This document shows positions 16,155 to 22,801 of a stretch of DNA of 25,227 nucleotides, one piece after another. Below the pieces are notes generated by a model, which was not told where the DNA came from, did no database searches, and was given only the letters and a program-made list of their open reading frames with translations. Position numbers and translations under genes: made by a program. Positions within the stretch are counted from its first letter, which is position 1; every line of letters begins with the position of its first letter. The stretch comes from a virus: positions 1 to 25,227 of IMG/VR virus record IMGVR_UViG_3300007234_002289; one strand, given 5' to 3'.

Positions 16155-16270
16155 TGAATATTATATGCCATAAATGTCACGTTCCAACAGATGAGACGGA
16201 GATTATCTGGACCGATGACAAGGGTGACCAATGTGTAGAATGCTACGAGAAGGAGACAATAGATGCGTGA
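16154..16270 (+). CDS. 38-aa zinc-ribbon microprotein
   Basis: GTG start with AGGAGAT seven bases upstream. It shows CHKC (residues 5-8) and CVEC (27-30) around an acidic, Trp-containing hairpin. This is close to the minimum size for a four-cysteine zinc knuckle. It overlaps the next ATG by 8 bases. Function unknown; the ribosome site and coding overlaps support it being real. Confidence 0.62.
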   Translation: MNIICHKCHVPTDETEIIWTDDKGDQCVECYEKETIDA

Positions 16271-16406
16271 CCAAGACATTATGTCAAACATAACAGAGAT
16301 TTCTAAATGGCTAGACTCTCTGATAGTAGAGGTTAACCGTATCAATGAGGTAGTAGAAGACCTCATTGCAGGTGCACCGATATCAGTGGAAGCCTGGTCA
16401 GAATAA
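16263..16406 (+). CDS. 47-aa acidic helical protein
   Basis: ATG at 16263 has an excellent GAAGGAGAC site. The product is one long amphipathic helix with heptad-like Leu/Ile/Val spacing (EISKWLDSLIVEVNRINEVV) and net negative charge, so it may form a coiled-coil dimer or bind a partner protein. No cysteines. The stop and next start overlap (TAATG). Function unknown. Confidence 0.6.
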   Translation: MRDQDIMSNITEISKWLDSLIVEVNRINEVVEDLIAGAPISVEAWSE

Positions 16407-16549
16407 TGTTTCTTATACAAGACGGTAAGATAACTGGCTTTGTATTTCGGTGCCCTACCTGTGGGTTTGATACACTTAATGACAGGGCTTGGTTCTGTCC
16501 AAAGGACAACACCAGACTTAAAGAAGTGCTACTAAAGGACGGAGTATGA
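16406..16549 (+). CDS. 47-aa zinc-finger-like microprotein
   Basis: ATG overlaps the preceding stop by one base. CPTCG at residues 16-20 and FCPKD around residue 31 resemble a zinc-ribbon half plus a single Cys-containing turn (C-x-x-C ... C-P-x-x-N), as in degenerate rubredoxin-like knuckles. It has only three cysteines, so zinc binding would need Asp/His or a partner. Function unknown. Confidence 0.6.
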   Translation: MFLIQDGKITGFVFRCPTCGFDTLNDRAWFCPKDNTRLKEVLLKDGV

Positions 16550-16641
16550 GTGAAGTTATCTTTCCGCACATCCCAACAGCAATCACCTGGCTATACATCA
16601 TTGGCATTGGGTATTGCATATACAGATGGAGTACTAGATGA
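16546..16641 (+). CDS. 31-aa membrane peptide, candidate micro-holin
   Basis: ATG at 16546 overlaps the end of the previous gene and its TGA overlaps the lysin ATG (ATGA). One hydrophobic span (about residues 9-26, IPTAITWLYIIGIGYCIY) is followed by a short basic tail, RWSTR. Position immediately before a secreted transglycosylase suggests a small holin or pinholin, but the family is not recognised and its ribosome site is too close to be strong. Coupled re-initiation from the preceding gene would be required. Confidence 0.45.
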   Translation: MSEVIFPHIPTAITWLYIIGIGYCIYRWSTR

Positions 16642-17069
16642 AGAACAAGTTAGCCGCGCTATTCAGTTGGGCATTGACGCTATCCAGCGTTCTCTTTCCC
16701 AGTCAGTCGTATGCAATAGCAGTAGCAGACAGACACAAAGACACAGACAACTTGAAGAACGAACGCAAGGAGATTCGCTGGACAAAATCCTTGAGCAAAT
16801 CCTATGCGAAGGCAGTAATCTCAGCACAGTATGAGAATTGGGGAGCATCAGAGTTCCGTGCCCTTAAGAAACTATGGGGCAAGGAGTCAGCGTGGGACCA
16901 CACCGCAGATAATCCTAAGTCATCTGCATTTGGTATTCCACAGTTGTTAAAGATGAAACCCGACACGCCTGCGCCCGAGCAGATTGCTCGTGGCTTGGCG
17001 TATATCCAACACCGCTATGGCAAACCATCAGTTGCTTGGGCACACTGGCGCAAGCACGGCTGGTACTAA
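16638..17069 (+). CDS. Secreted transglycosylase-like lysin
   Basis: 143 aa. A classic Sec signal peptide occupies residues ~1-28 (positive start, hydrophobic core, SYAIA end). The mature part has the compact lytic-transglycosylase-like fold seen in actinobacteria and their phages: WGASEFRALKKLWGKESAWD with candidate catalytic Glu83, then SSAFGIPQLLKM and RGLAYIQHRYGKP, ending AHWRKHGWY. It would cleave the glycan strands of peptidoglycan and act as endolysin. The signal peptide suggests Sec export, so a pinholin or membrane depolarisation could trigger it. GGAG lies 7 bases before the ATG. Confidence 0.82.
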   Translation: MKNKLAALFSWALTLSSVLFPSQSYAIAVADRHKDTDNLKNERKEIRWTKSLSKSYAKAVISAQYENWGASEFRALKKLWGKESAWDHTADNPKSSAFGIPQLLKMKPDTPAPEQIARGLAYIQHRYGKPSVAWAHWRKHGWY

Positions 17070-17094
17070 ACAACAAACAAAAAGGAGACAGCAA

Positions 17095-17298
17095 GTGATA
17101 ATCAAACATATAGTAGAACTAGAGACAGTCATTAATGACAACTCTACAGACCCATCAGTGCTAGCAATCCTCGCTATGTCAGAGGAAGACCGTACTAAAT
17201 TCTTTAAAGAACTAGGCACAGGTTTTGTTCAGCATTGTTTTGACACCATTAAAGTTAACGAAGGTATGTCCTTCGCAGAATTGCGGGTAGCCAAGTGA
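17095..17298 (+). CDS. 67-aa protein, function unknown
   Basis: GTG at 17095 has a strong AAAAAGGAGAC site and was chosen over upstream in-frame starts that overlap the lysin gene. The product is helical and mildly acidic (MSEEDRTKFFKELGTGF) with no cysteines or membrane span. The stop overlaps the next gene's GTG (GTGA), so it is coupled to the DUF932 gene. No family recognised. Confidence 0.68.
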   Translation: MIIKHIVELETVINDNSTDPSVLAILAMSEEDRTKFFKELGTGFVQHCFDTIKVNEGMSFAELRVAK

Positions 17299-18290
17299 GC
17301 ATCACTCTAGCCCCAGCAACTCCATATAAGAACAGAGCCAACTGGCTCAAGTCAGGCACAGGTGTAACAGCCACATCAGCATCAGATGTAGCCAGACAAG
17401 CAGGTCTTGACTGGTCAGTGTCATTGCACCCAATGACAGCCCACTATCTAATTCCAGGTGGCGGTCAGCCACTAGCAATACCAGTACGCAACAAGCAGGC
17501 AGTCATTAAGACTACGCCGTTTGGCAAAGTAGATAACATTGGTGTTGTAGGTAATAGATACCAAGTCTTTCAGAACGGTGAGATATTCTCTGCTCTGGAT
17601 ACTTTAATTGATTCAGGTGAAGCACGTTATGCAGCCGCTGGTGAGTATGATGGCGGCGCAAAGGTGTGGATGTTGCTGGAATTACCAACGGAAATTACAG
17701 TAGCCAATGACCCACACGCAGCCTTTATCCTGGCTAAGACCAGCCACGATGGCAGCAGTTCAGTCATCATCAAGCCAATCATTGAGCGGCTATGGTGCCA
17801 CAATCAAATCAATAAGATATTCCGTAGGAATAATCAGTTCACCTATACCCTCAAGCACACCAGCAACAGCAAGTTGCAAGTGTCAGAGATTAGCCATATC
17901 TTAAAGTTGTCTTATCAAAACATTGAGGCATACACAGATATTGCTAACCATCTACTACAGCAAGAGGTAGACCGTGAACACGCAGTCAACTACTTCAAGA
18001 AGGTATTCCCTCTACCTGCCACCATTGAAGATAAGCCACTCAGCCTGCTATCACAGGGTGAGAAAGCGCAATTGACGAGGGCTAACACCGCACGTCATAC
18101 TGCGATGCATATCTACTCAGCCAGCCAGACACAGGAGAATATCCGTGGCACACAGTTCGGTCTATGGCAGGCAGTAGTTGAGTATGCTGACCACGGCAAG
18201 GCTGATAAGGGCACACTCTCAGGTGTGCGTGCTATGTCAGGTGGCTCAGACAATCTTAAGTTACGTGCATTAGAACTACTAACAAACTAA
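17295..18290 (+). CDS. DUF932 / TIGR03299 phage-plasmid protein
   Basis: 331 aa, GTG start overlapping the preceding stop. Recognisable pattern: VGNRYQVFQNGEIFSALDTL near the N-terminal third, then LELPTEITVANDP, the 'H-x-G/S-S-S' stretch TSHDGSSSVIIKPI with RLWCHNQ, and a C-terminal GLWQAVVEYADH. This is the DUF932 family (TIGR03299), widespread on phages and plasmids and usually near recombination or replication genes. Its molecular activity is not established. Here it precedes the nuclease and primase block, which suits a role in DNA metabolism. Confidence 0.85.
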   Translation: MSITLAPATPYKNRANWLKSGTGVTATSASDVARQAGLDWSVSLHPMTAHYLIPGGGQPLAIPVRNKQAVIKTTPFGKVDNIGVVGNRYQVFQNGEIFSALDTLIDSGEARYAAAGEYDGGAKVWMLLELPTEITVANDPHAAFILAKTSHDGSSSVIIKPIIERLWCHNQINKIFRRNNQFTYTLKHTSNSKLQVSEISHILKLSYQNIEAYTDIANHLLQQEVDREHAVNYFKKVFPLPATIEDKPLSLLSQGEKAQLTRANTARHTAMHIYSASQTQENIRGTQFGLWQAVVEYADHGKADKGTLSGVRAMSGGSDNLKLRALELLTN

Positions 18291-18298
18291 GGAGACTA

Positions 18299-18454
18299 AT
18301 GCCTAAGACTAAACAAAAAGAAGTATGTATGGTGTGCAAGTCACACGATGCACTATTCATCACCCTTAAAAACGGGGAGAAACTACCTTGTTTCACTTAC
18401 CTAATTGGGCAGGGTATTATTTGTCCAGATTGCAAACAAGTAAAAGGAGACTAA
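18299..18454 (+). CDS. 51-aa zinc-ribbon microprotein
   Basis: ATG at 18299 follows AAGGAGAC (close spacing). It has CMVC (residues 10-13) and CPDC (42-45), a four-cysteine ribbon around a beta-rich centre. The last codons (KGD-stop) contain the next gene's AAAAGGAGAC site. Function unknown; a nucleic-acid or protein-binding knuckle is likely. Confidence 0.68.
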   Translation: MPKTKQKEVCMVCKSHDALFITLKNGEKLPCFTYLIGQGIICPDCKQVKGD

Positions 18455-18456
18455 CA

Positions 18457-18873
18457 ATGGAATACCTACACACAAACGAAGACGGTACTACTACCAAGTA
18501 TACCGATGATATGATTAAATCTGCTATAACAGATAGAGATTACTACAAAAAGAACTACTACACATATGCTAGTAAAACCAGCCAACTCCGTGATGAAGTC
18601 TATAACTTCTTTAAAGACCGCTATGACTCAGGTGATAGTGAGATTACAGTAACAGTAGATGATGTCAATGACTTGCTAGATAGTATTGGTTCATCCAAAC
18701 TAAAGGCTTTGTTTACAGTCACTGGTACTATTCACTTTACTATCACAGATATTGAGGCAGAAACAGAAGAAGATGCCAACGATATTGTTAACAATGAGTT
18801 GACAGTAGAGTTCAATGGCGAAGGTCAAGTAGATGACTGGAGCCTAGACATTAGCGACACAACCCAACAATAA
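18457..18873 (+). CDS. Acidic 138-aa protein, function unknown
   Basis: I chose ATG 18457 (AAAAGGAGAC, 6-base spacer) rather than in-frame starts upstream. The N-terminal part is Tyr/Asp/Lys-rich (DRDYYKKNYYTYASKT), then helical. The C-terminal ~60 residues form a beta-rich segment (LFTVTGTIHFTITDIEAET) with an EEDANDIV helix and acidic end. The strand-helix pattern 'v.v...v....edA......' occurs in small phage proteins. Strongly acidic overall, so a DNA-mimic or partner-binding role is conceivable but unproven. Confidence 0.7.
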   Translation: MEYLHTNEDGTTTKYTDDMIKSAITDRDYYKKNYYTYASKTSQLRDEVYNFFKDRYDSGDSEITVTVDDVNDLLDSIGSSKLKALFTVTGTIHFTITDIEAETEEDANDIVNNELTVEFNGEGQVDDWSLDISDTTQQ

Positions 18874-18880
18874 ACTTGAG

Positions 18881-18903
18881 TAGTACCAACCGTTCTGGTA
18901 CTA
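18881..18903 (+). terminator. Small hairpin after the acidic gene
   Basis: TAGTACCA (18881-18888) pairs with TGGTACTA (18896-18903) around a 7-base loop, just after the stop at 18873. No T-run follows. It is a weak terminator candidate, or the first of two leader hairpins before the RecB-like gene. Confidence 0.35.
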
Positions 18904-18914
18904 TTCATCACAAG

Positions 18915-18970
18915 AGAGTGGGCTAGTTTTGATTCGTCTCCTTTCTGGCCCACTCTACTTACAAGGAGAC
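18915..18970 (+). promoter_or_regulatory. Hairpin with anti-Shine-Dalgarno loop upstream of the nuclease
   Basis: AGAGTGGGCTAG (18915-18926) pairs with CTGGCCCACTCT (18945-18956) in 12 pairs (one G-U). The loop contains GTCTCCTT (18936-18943), the exact complement of this gene's own Shine-Dalgarno AAGGAGAC (18963-18970). Loop to stem, CTCCTTTCT also equals the last nine bases of the usual 16S rRNA 3' tail. It could form a pseudoknot that blocks ribosome entry, or compete with 16S. Only 6 bases cross the 12-bp stem, so a full pseudoknot is tight. Confidence 0.6.
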
Positions 18971-18978
18971 AAAGAGTT

Positions 18979-19746
18979 ATGGCAGCAGTAGAAATAGAAC
19001 GTGATAGATATGGCAGACCACTAATAGTTCCACCTAAAGGTGGCAAGCCAGTTGCTTATACCCGTGCTACCACAATAGCCAACAGTCTTGACGACCCGTC
19101 AGCGCTTACTGCCTGGAAAATGCGGATGGCTGCGATTGGATTATCAGTTCGCAGTGACCTGCTCCTTGCTATTAACGCAGCACAGGATGACAAGATGGCT
19201 ATCAATAAATACATTGAAGATGCTATGGAAGTAGCAGGTGCTAGCAAGGCAGCAACTATTGGCACAGCCATACATACATTCGCAGAGAAAATGGATTTGG
19301 GTATACCAGTGAGTATCCCAAACGAGTGGGCAGGGGACTTAATTGCCTACGAGCAAACAACAAAAAAACTAAATAAAGTTTTCATAGAACAGTTCTGTGT
19401 CTTAGATAAGTTTAAGATTGCTGGTACACCAGACAGAGTTGTTGAGTATGAAGGCGAAAGATTCATTGCAGATATAAAGACAGGTCGTATTGACCACCCA
19501 AATAATATTGCTATGCAGTTGGCTATCTATGCCAACGGCTTGCCGTATTATCCTGACACGGCAACCCGTGGTAAATGGGGAGACGTGAACAAAGATAAAG
19601 CCATCATCATCCACCTACCTGCAGGTAGTGGTCTATGCAAACTAGTATGGATTGATATTGCAGAAGGCTGGAAGGGTGTACAATTTGCAATGAAAGTCAG
19701 ACAGTGGCGAGACAAGAAAGGTCTTGCTACTCCGTTCCCAGAGTAA
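18979..19746 (+). CDS. PD-(D/E)XK RecB/Cas4-like nuclease
   Basis: 255 aa. The RecB-family nuclease signature is complete: GTAIHTFAEKM (His99), AGTPDRVV (Asp152), FIADIKTG (Asp165, Lys167) and the QLAIYANG motif (Gln180). Such proteins are metal-dependent exonucleases. In phages they often produce single-stranded ends for recombination. No iron-sulfur cysteine cluster of the AddB/Cas4 type is seen. It is followed by a zinc-ribbon protein and a RecA/DnaB-type ATPase. The leader hairpin at 18915-18970 probably controls its translation. Confidence 0.88.
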   Translation: MAAVEIERDRYGRPLIVPPKGGKPVAYTRATTIANSLDDPSALTAWKMRMAAIGLSVRSDLLLAINAAQDDKMAINKYIEDAMEVAGASKAATIGTAIHTFAEKMDLGIPVSIPNEWAGDLIAYEQTTKKLNKVFIEQFCVLDKFKIAGTPDRVVEYEGERFIADIKTGRIDHPNNIAMQLAIYANGLPYYPDTATRGKWGDVNKDKAIIIHLPAGSGLCKLVWIDIAEGWKGVQFAMKVRQWRDKKGLATPFPE

Positions 19747-19756
19747 GGAGAAGGTA

Positions 19757-20215
19757 GTGTCTTCAACCGAAGCGCCCATCAGTATCACAGTAAAGACAGC
19801 AGCAGGTTCACTAGTAACAGTTCGTGCAGAGCACGGAGATGAACTAGATAATGTTGTTGCACATTCATTAGAGGCTATTCGTTCTGCAGTTACAGAACTA
19901 GAATCAGCAGTCAAAGGTGTTACTACAATTACACCATCAGCACCAGCGCCAATGGCACCAGCGCAGGTAGCAGCAGCATTAGGTGCATCAATCGTTGACA
20001 ATGCAGAAGTCAGCACATCAGCCCCATCTATTGGTGGCGGACGTAATTGCCCACACGGCAAGATGACTGCAATTCAGGGAACAGGTAAAGACGGACGTAT
20101 GTATCGTGGTTACTTCTGCCCAGCACCAAAGGGTGCATTTGATAAGTGCAAGAATGATTATGTCAGAGTTGGCAGCGCTGACTGGAATGTATTTGTTCCA
20201 GACCAAGTGAAGTAA
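19757..20215 (+). CDS. Zinc-ribbon protein with Ala/Pro-rich linker (152 aa)
   Basis: I chose GTG 19757 (AAGGAGAAGG upstream) over an in-frame start inside the nuclease gene. The N-terminus is beta-rich, followed by helix LEAIRSAVTELESAV, then an Ala/Pro/Met linker (about 70-95). The C-terminus has NCPHGKM, YFCPAP and DKCKNDY, a CPHG...C-P...C pattern typical of actinophage proteins next to RecB-like nucleases. It may bind single-stranded DNA or help recombination; I do not know the activity. Its stop overlaps the next start (TAATG). Confidence 0.72.
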   Translation: MSSTEAPISITVKTAAGSLVTVRAEHGDELDNVVAHSLEAIRSAVTELESAVKGVTTITPSAPAPMAPAQVAAALGASIVDNAEVSTSAPSIGGGRNCPHGKMTAIQGTGKDGRMYRGYFCPAPKGAFDKCKNDYVRVGSADWNVFVPDQVK

Positions 20216-20367
20216 TGTCCAACATAATTTACTTTCCAATAGTAAAACTATCGGAATGTTGTAATGCACGTATCATTTGGGATACGTGTGATATACACGG
20301 AGAAAATTGTGAAGCAGATGCTTGTGATGAATGTCTTAATTATCTTCGGAAAGATTGTGATAAATGA
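20215..20367 (+). CDS. 50-aa cysteine-rich microprotein
   Basis: ATG overlaps the preceding stop by one base and its own TGA overlaps the next ATG (ATGA). It contains seven cysteines (residues 15, 16, 25, 32, 37, 40, 48), including CDEC, and is strongly acidic. It could bind one or two metal ions. The ribosome site is weak, so translation is probably coupled. Function unknown. Confidence 0.6.
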   Translation: MSNIIYFPIVKLSECCNARIIWDTCDIHGENCEADACDECLNYLRKDCDK

Positions 20368-21182
20368 GAACACTTAAACGCAGCATTAGTAAAGCAGAGG
20401 TGGGTGGCGAACCATTGCCACCCGCTTTTGCGGCATTTGAGCGGGCAGGAATTATCTTGCGCCGTGCAGAAATTACTATGGTTGCAGGCACACCAGGTGC
20501 AGGTAAGTCATCAGTAGCACTGGCTATTGCAGCCAGAGCAAAGGTACCTACTCTGTACTTCAGTGCAGATACCAATGCTCACACTATGGCAATGCGATTA
20601 CTTGCTATGTCTACTCGTATTACACAGACAGCAGCAGAGCAGATGCTCAAACGTGAGCCAGAAAAAGCAGAAGAAATATTAGTTATGAACAACCATTTGT
20701 TCTGGTCCTTTGAATCAACACCCACTCTAAAAGATTTAGATGATGAGGTCAGTGCATTTGAAACTGTGTGGGGCAGAAGCCCAACACTAATAGTTGTAGA
20801 TAACTTAATGGATATTGCAATGGATGGACACGAAGAATTCCAGGGTATGAGAGCAGCAATGAAAGAGTTAAAGTATCTTGCAAGAGATACCAACTCAGCA
20901 GTGCTAGTTCTACACCATACCAAGGAGGGCTCAGAGGGTTATCCCTGCCAACCACGTAGTGCTATCCAAGGTCTTGTCAATCAGATACCAGCAATGGTAT
21001 TAACCATAGGTCAGATGAAGCAGGGTGATGACACCTATCTTTGTGTAGCCCCAGTCAAGAACAGATACGGGCGAGCAGACCAGACAGGTAATAACTATGT
21101 CAGCCTAGCCTTTAATCCAGACACTATGTATCTAGATGATGTTCAGATTAAGTATGCACAGGAGGCTATGTATGGAGGTTAA
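20364..21182 (+). CDS. RecA/DnaB-fold ATPase (helicase-like)
   Basis: 272 aa. Walker A is GTPGAGKSS (42-50), Walker B LIVVDN (142-147), and the sensor-like strand VLVLHHTKEG (180-189) fits DnaB/RepA-type hexameric ATPases. It lacks the N-terminal DnaB domain that contacts primase and is shorter than full DnaB (about 450 aa). It could be a minimal replicative helicase, a RepA-like helicase or a KaiC/RadA-like recombination ATPase. Helicase is favoured because the split primase follows. The C-terminal part has PVKNRYGRAD and hydrophobic strands. Confidence 0.82.
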   Translation: MRTLKRSISKAEVGGEPLPPAFAAFERAGIILRRAEITMVAGTPGAGKSSVALAIAARAKVPTLYFSADTNAHTMAMRLLAMSTRITQTAAEQMLKREPEKAEEILVMNNHLFWSFESTPTLKDLDDEVSAFETVWGRSPTLIVVDNLMDIAMDGHEEFQGMRAAMKELKYLARDTNSAVLVLHHTKEGSEGYPCQPRSAIQGLVNQIPAMVLTIGQMKQGDDTYLCVAPVKNRYGRADQTGNNYVSLAFNPDTMYLDDVQIKYAQEAMYGG

Positions 21183-21354
21183 GATATGGGATATGTCTTT
21201 ATCTCAGCAAGATATAGAAACATTAATTGGTAGACAAATACTAGATGGTGAGTGGAACATAGTTGTTGATGAGTTGTATAACAATGATGTTCTATATGAC
21301 ACTATAAACAAAATGGTTTATGAAATAACAAGGGATGCAATAGGACTTGAGTAA
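21172..21354 (+). CDS. 60-aa acidic protein, function unknown
   Basis: I chose ATG 21172, which has AGGAGG six bases upstream and overlaps the helicase gene by 11 bases; a second ATG at 21193 is possible. Acidic, with two helices (LSQQDIETLIGRQILDGEWN, then DTINKMVYEITRDA) and no cysteines. It overlaps the next TTG start by 8 bases. No family recognised; perhaps a partner or regulator of the ATPase or nuclease. Confidence 0.6.
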   Translation: MEVKIWDMSLSQQDIETLIGRQILDGEWNIVVDELYNNDVLYDTINKMVYEITRDAIGLE

Positions 21355-21691
21355 TCCAGCCAAGGCAAAAGGTAGCCAAGCAGAACGAGCAGTCGTGGCT
21401 TGGCTTAAAGCCAATGGCTACAAGTATGCAGACCGCAGATTAGCAGGAGCAACCTTAGACAAAGGCGACATTAGCGGTTTGCCAGGGGTTACCATTGAGG
21501 TTAAGAACCACGCCAAGTTAGACCTTGCAGGCTGGACAGCAGAGTTAGAAGTAGAGATGAAGAACGATGGTGCTTGGACAGGCACAGTAATCCATAAGCG
21601 TAAAGGCAAAGGAGACGTAGGAGAGTGGTATGCAACTATGCCAGCAAAGGTATGGCTTGCACTCCTAAAGAAAGTTGATGGACAAACATAG
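21347..21691 (+). CDS. Holliday-junction-resolvase-like PD-(D/E)XK nuclease
   Basis: 114 aa. The motif series fits archaeal/phage Hjc-like resolvases: KGSQAERAVVAWLKANGY (first helix with Glu), ADRRLAGATLDKGDISGLPG (Asp) and VTIEVKNHAK (Glu-x-Lys). It would cleave branched DNA during recombination or before packaging. It begins with TTG at 21347; no better in-frame start is seen. It overlaps the primase zinc-ribbon gene by 14 bases (17 if the TTG at 21675 is used). Confidence 0.78.
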   Translation: MSNPAKAKGSQAERAVVAWLKANGYKYADRRLAGATLDKGDISGLPGVTIEVKNHAKLDLAGWTAELEVEMKNDGAWTGTVIHKRKGKGDVGEWYATMPAKVWLALLKKVDGQT

Positions 21692-22070
21692 TATTGCTGC
21701 CTACTTGGCACATATAGGCGCCACCCTGCCACCAGAGGGCAGTGGGTGGCGAAAGATTAAATGTCCATTCCACCCAGATAAACACGCCTCAGCAGGTGTG
21801 AACTATCAGGAACAAAGATTTAAATGCCACGGATGCGGAGTCGGTGGAGACGTATATGATTTAATTATGCACAAGGAAGGAGGCAACTATCGTGAGGCTG
21901 TCAAATTCGCAGAGACAATTTCTCCTACAGGCAACGACAGAGTACGCCCAGCACGTACATCTAGCAGCAGATTATCTGGCAAGTCGGGGTCTGTCGGTAG
22001 ACGAGGCAAGGAAGTTTCATTTAGGAGTAGTGGACAATCCATTACCAGGTCACGAAGGTTACAAGGGTAA
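21678..22070 (+). CDS. Primase zinc-ribbon (CHC2) protein with overprinted tail
   Basis: ATG 21678 (or TTG one codon earlier). Residues ~1-80 are a DnaG-type CHC2 zinc finger: CPFH (29-32), FKCHGC (50-53) and GGDVYDLIM, which helps primase recognise template. From about residue 83 the frame becomes a Ser/Arg-rich basic tail with no family resemblance (SRRLQG end). This tail coincides exactly with the start of the TOPRIM gene in another frame. The catalytic part is thus in a separate, overlapping gene; the tail may be functional DNA-binding sequence or simply read-through. Confidence 0.78.
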   Translation: MDKHSIAAYLAHIGATLPPEGSGWRKIKCPFHPDKHASAGVNYQEQRFKCHGCGVGGDVYDLIMHKEGGNYREAVKFAETISPTGNDRVRPARTSSSRLSGKSGSVGRRGKEVSFRSSGQSITRSRRLQG

Positions 22071-22521
22071 GTTAGTTATCCCATACATCACGCCATCAGG
22101 CGTGGTAGATATACGGTTCAGGTCTATCAATGGTGAGGACCCTAAGTACATCGGCTTGCCAGGGGCTAAGACCACTATGTTTAATGCACAGGCGGTACTA
22201 ACAGCAAACCAATACATCTGCGTCACCGAAGGTGAGATAGATGCAATCACTACAGTAGTCAAGACAGGCCACCCAGCAGTAGGTATCCCAGGTGCTAACA
22301 ACTGGAAGCCTTATTACACCAAGATACTGGACGACTTTGAGACAGTCATTGTCCTTGCAGATGGTGACAATCCAGGGCTAGAGTTTGGCAAGAAGATTAG
22401 CCGTGAGTTAGGTAATGTGAATATAGTTCAGATGCCAGACGGACACGATGTAAACAGCATCGTGCTACAGGAAGGAGTACAGTTTTTAGATGAGCGAATC
22501 AGAAAATGCTTCAACGGATAA
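21892..22521 (+). CDS. Primase TOPRIM catalytic protein
   Basis: 209 aa. The GTG 21892 start has AAGGAAGGAGG ending 8 bases upstream, so it is independently translated. ADYLASRGLSVDEARKFHLG and the strand GYKGKLVIPY are typical DnaG core features. TOPRIM motifs are VTEGEID (111-117) and LADGDN (155-160), with DGHDVN further on, the metal-binding residues that make RNA primers. It is shorter than DnaG and lacks a helicase-binding domain. With the upstream CHC2 protein it would make a complete primase as two polypeptides, or one through a frameshift. Confidence 0.85.
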   Translation: MRLSNSQRQFLLQATTEYAQHVHLAADYLASRGLSVDEARKFHLGVVDNPLPGHEGYKGKLVIPYITPSGVVDIRFRSINGEDPKYIGLPGAKTTMFNAQAVLTANQYICVTEGEIDAITTVVKTGHPAVGIPGANNWKPYYTKILDDFETVIVLADGDNPGLEFGKKISRELGNVNIVQMPDGHDVNSIVLQEGVQFLDERIRKCFNG

Positions 22522-22801
22522 TTTAGAAGCGGTTTGGGAACATATAAAGGAGAACCCCCTGATTATGGGTGTGCCCCTATCCGAGCACAAAGGTATTGAT
22601 TTACTATCTGCACTCCGAGATATTTACGAGACCAACAAGAAAGACCCACACTCAGCCCAGTTACTGCTTACCCTGCTAGCCAACGTGCTAGTAGCAGCAG
22701 CACAGGGTGATGGTGATGAGGTGGTAGAAGAAGTTATAGTCCAAGATGCTATGGCTAAATTTGATAGCGAATCCAGAAAGGTACTAAATGAAGGACACTA
22801 A
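22490..22801 (+). CDS. 103-aa acidic protein, function unknown
   Basis: ATG 22490 overlaps the TOPRIM gene by 32 bases; AAGGAG lies 12 bases upstream (long spacing). All-helical and acidic, with a leucine-rich central helix pair (DLLSALRDIYE; AQLLLTLLANVLVAAAQ) and an acidic tail. Could be a partner of the primase or of the DUF1599 protein that follows with a 14-base overlap. No family recognised. Confidence 0.68.
   Translation: MSESENASTDNLEAVWEHIKENPLIMGVPLSEHKGIDLLSALRDIYETNKKDPHSAQLLLTLLANVLVAAAQGDGDEVVEEVIVQDAMAKFDSESRKVLNEGH

Noticed and set aside
16550-16834. 94-aa plus-strand frame overlapping the lysin
   Set aside because: The overlapping 143-aa frame has a signal peptide and a clear transglycosylase-like domain; this frame is Gln/Ser/Arg-rich and looks like a shadow, although its GTG sits by GGAG.
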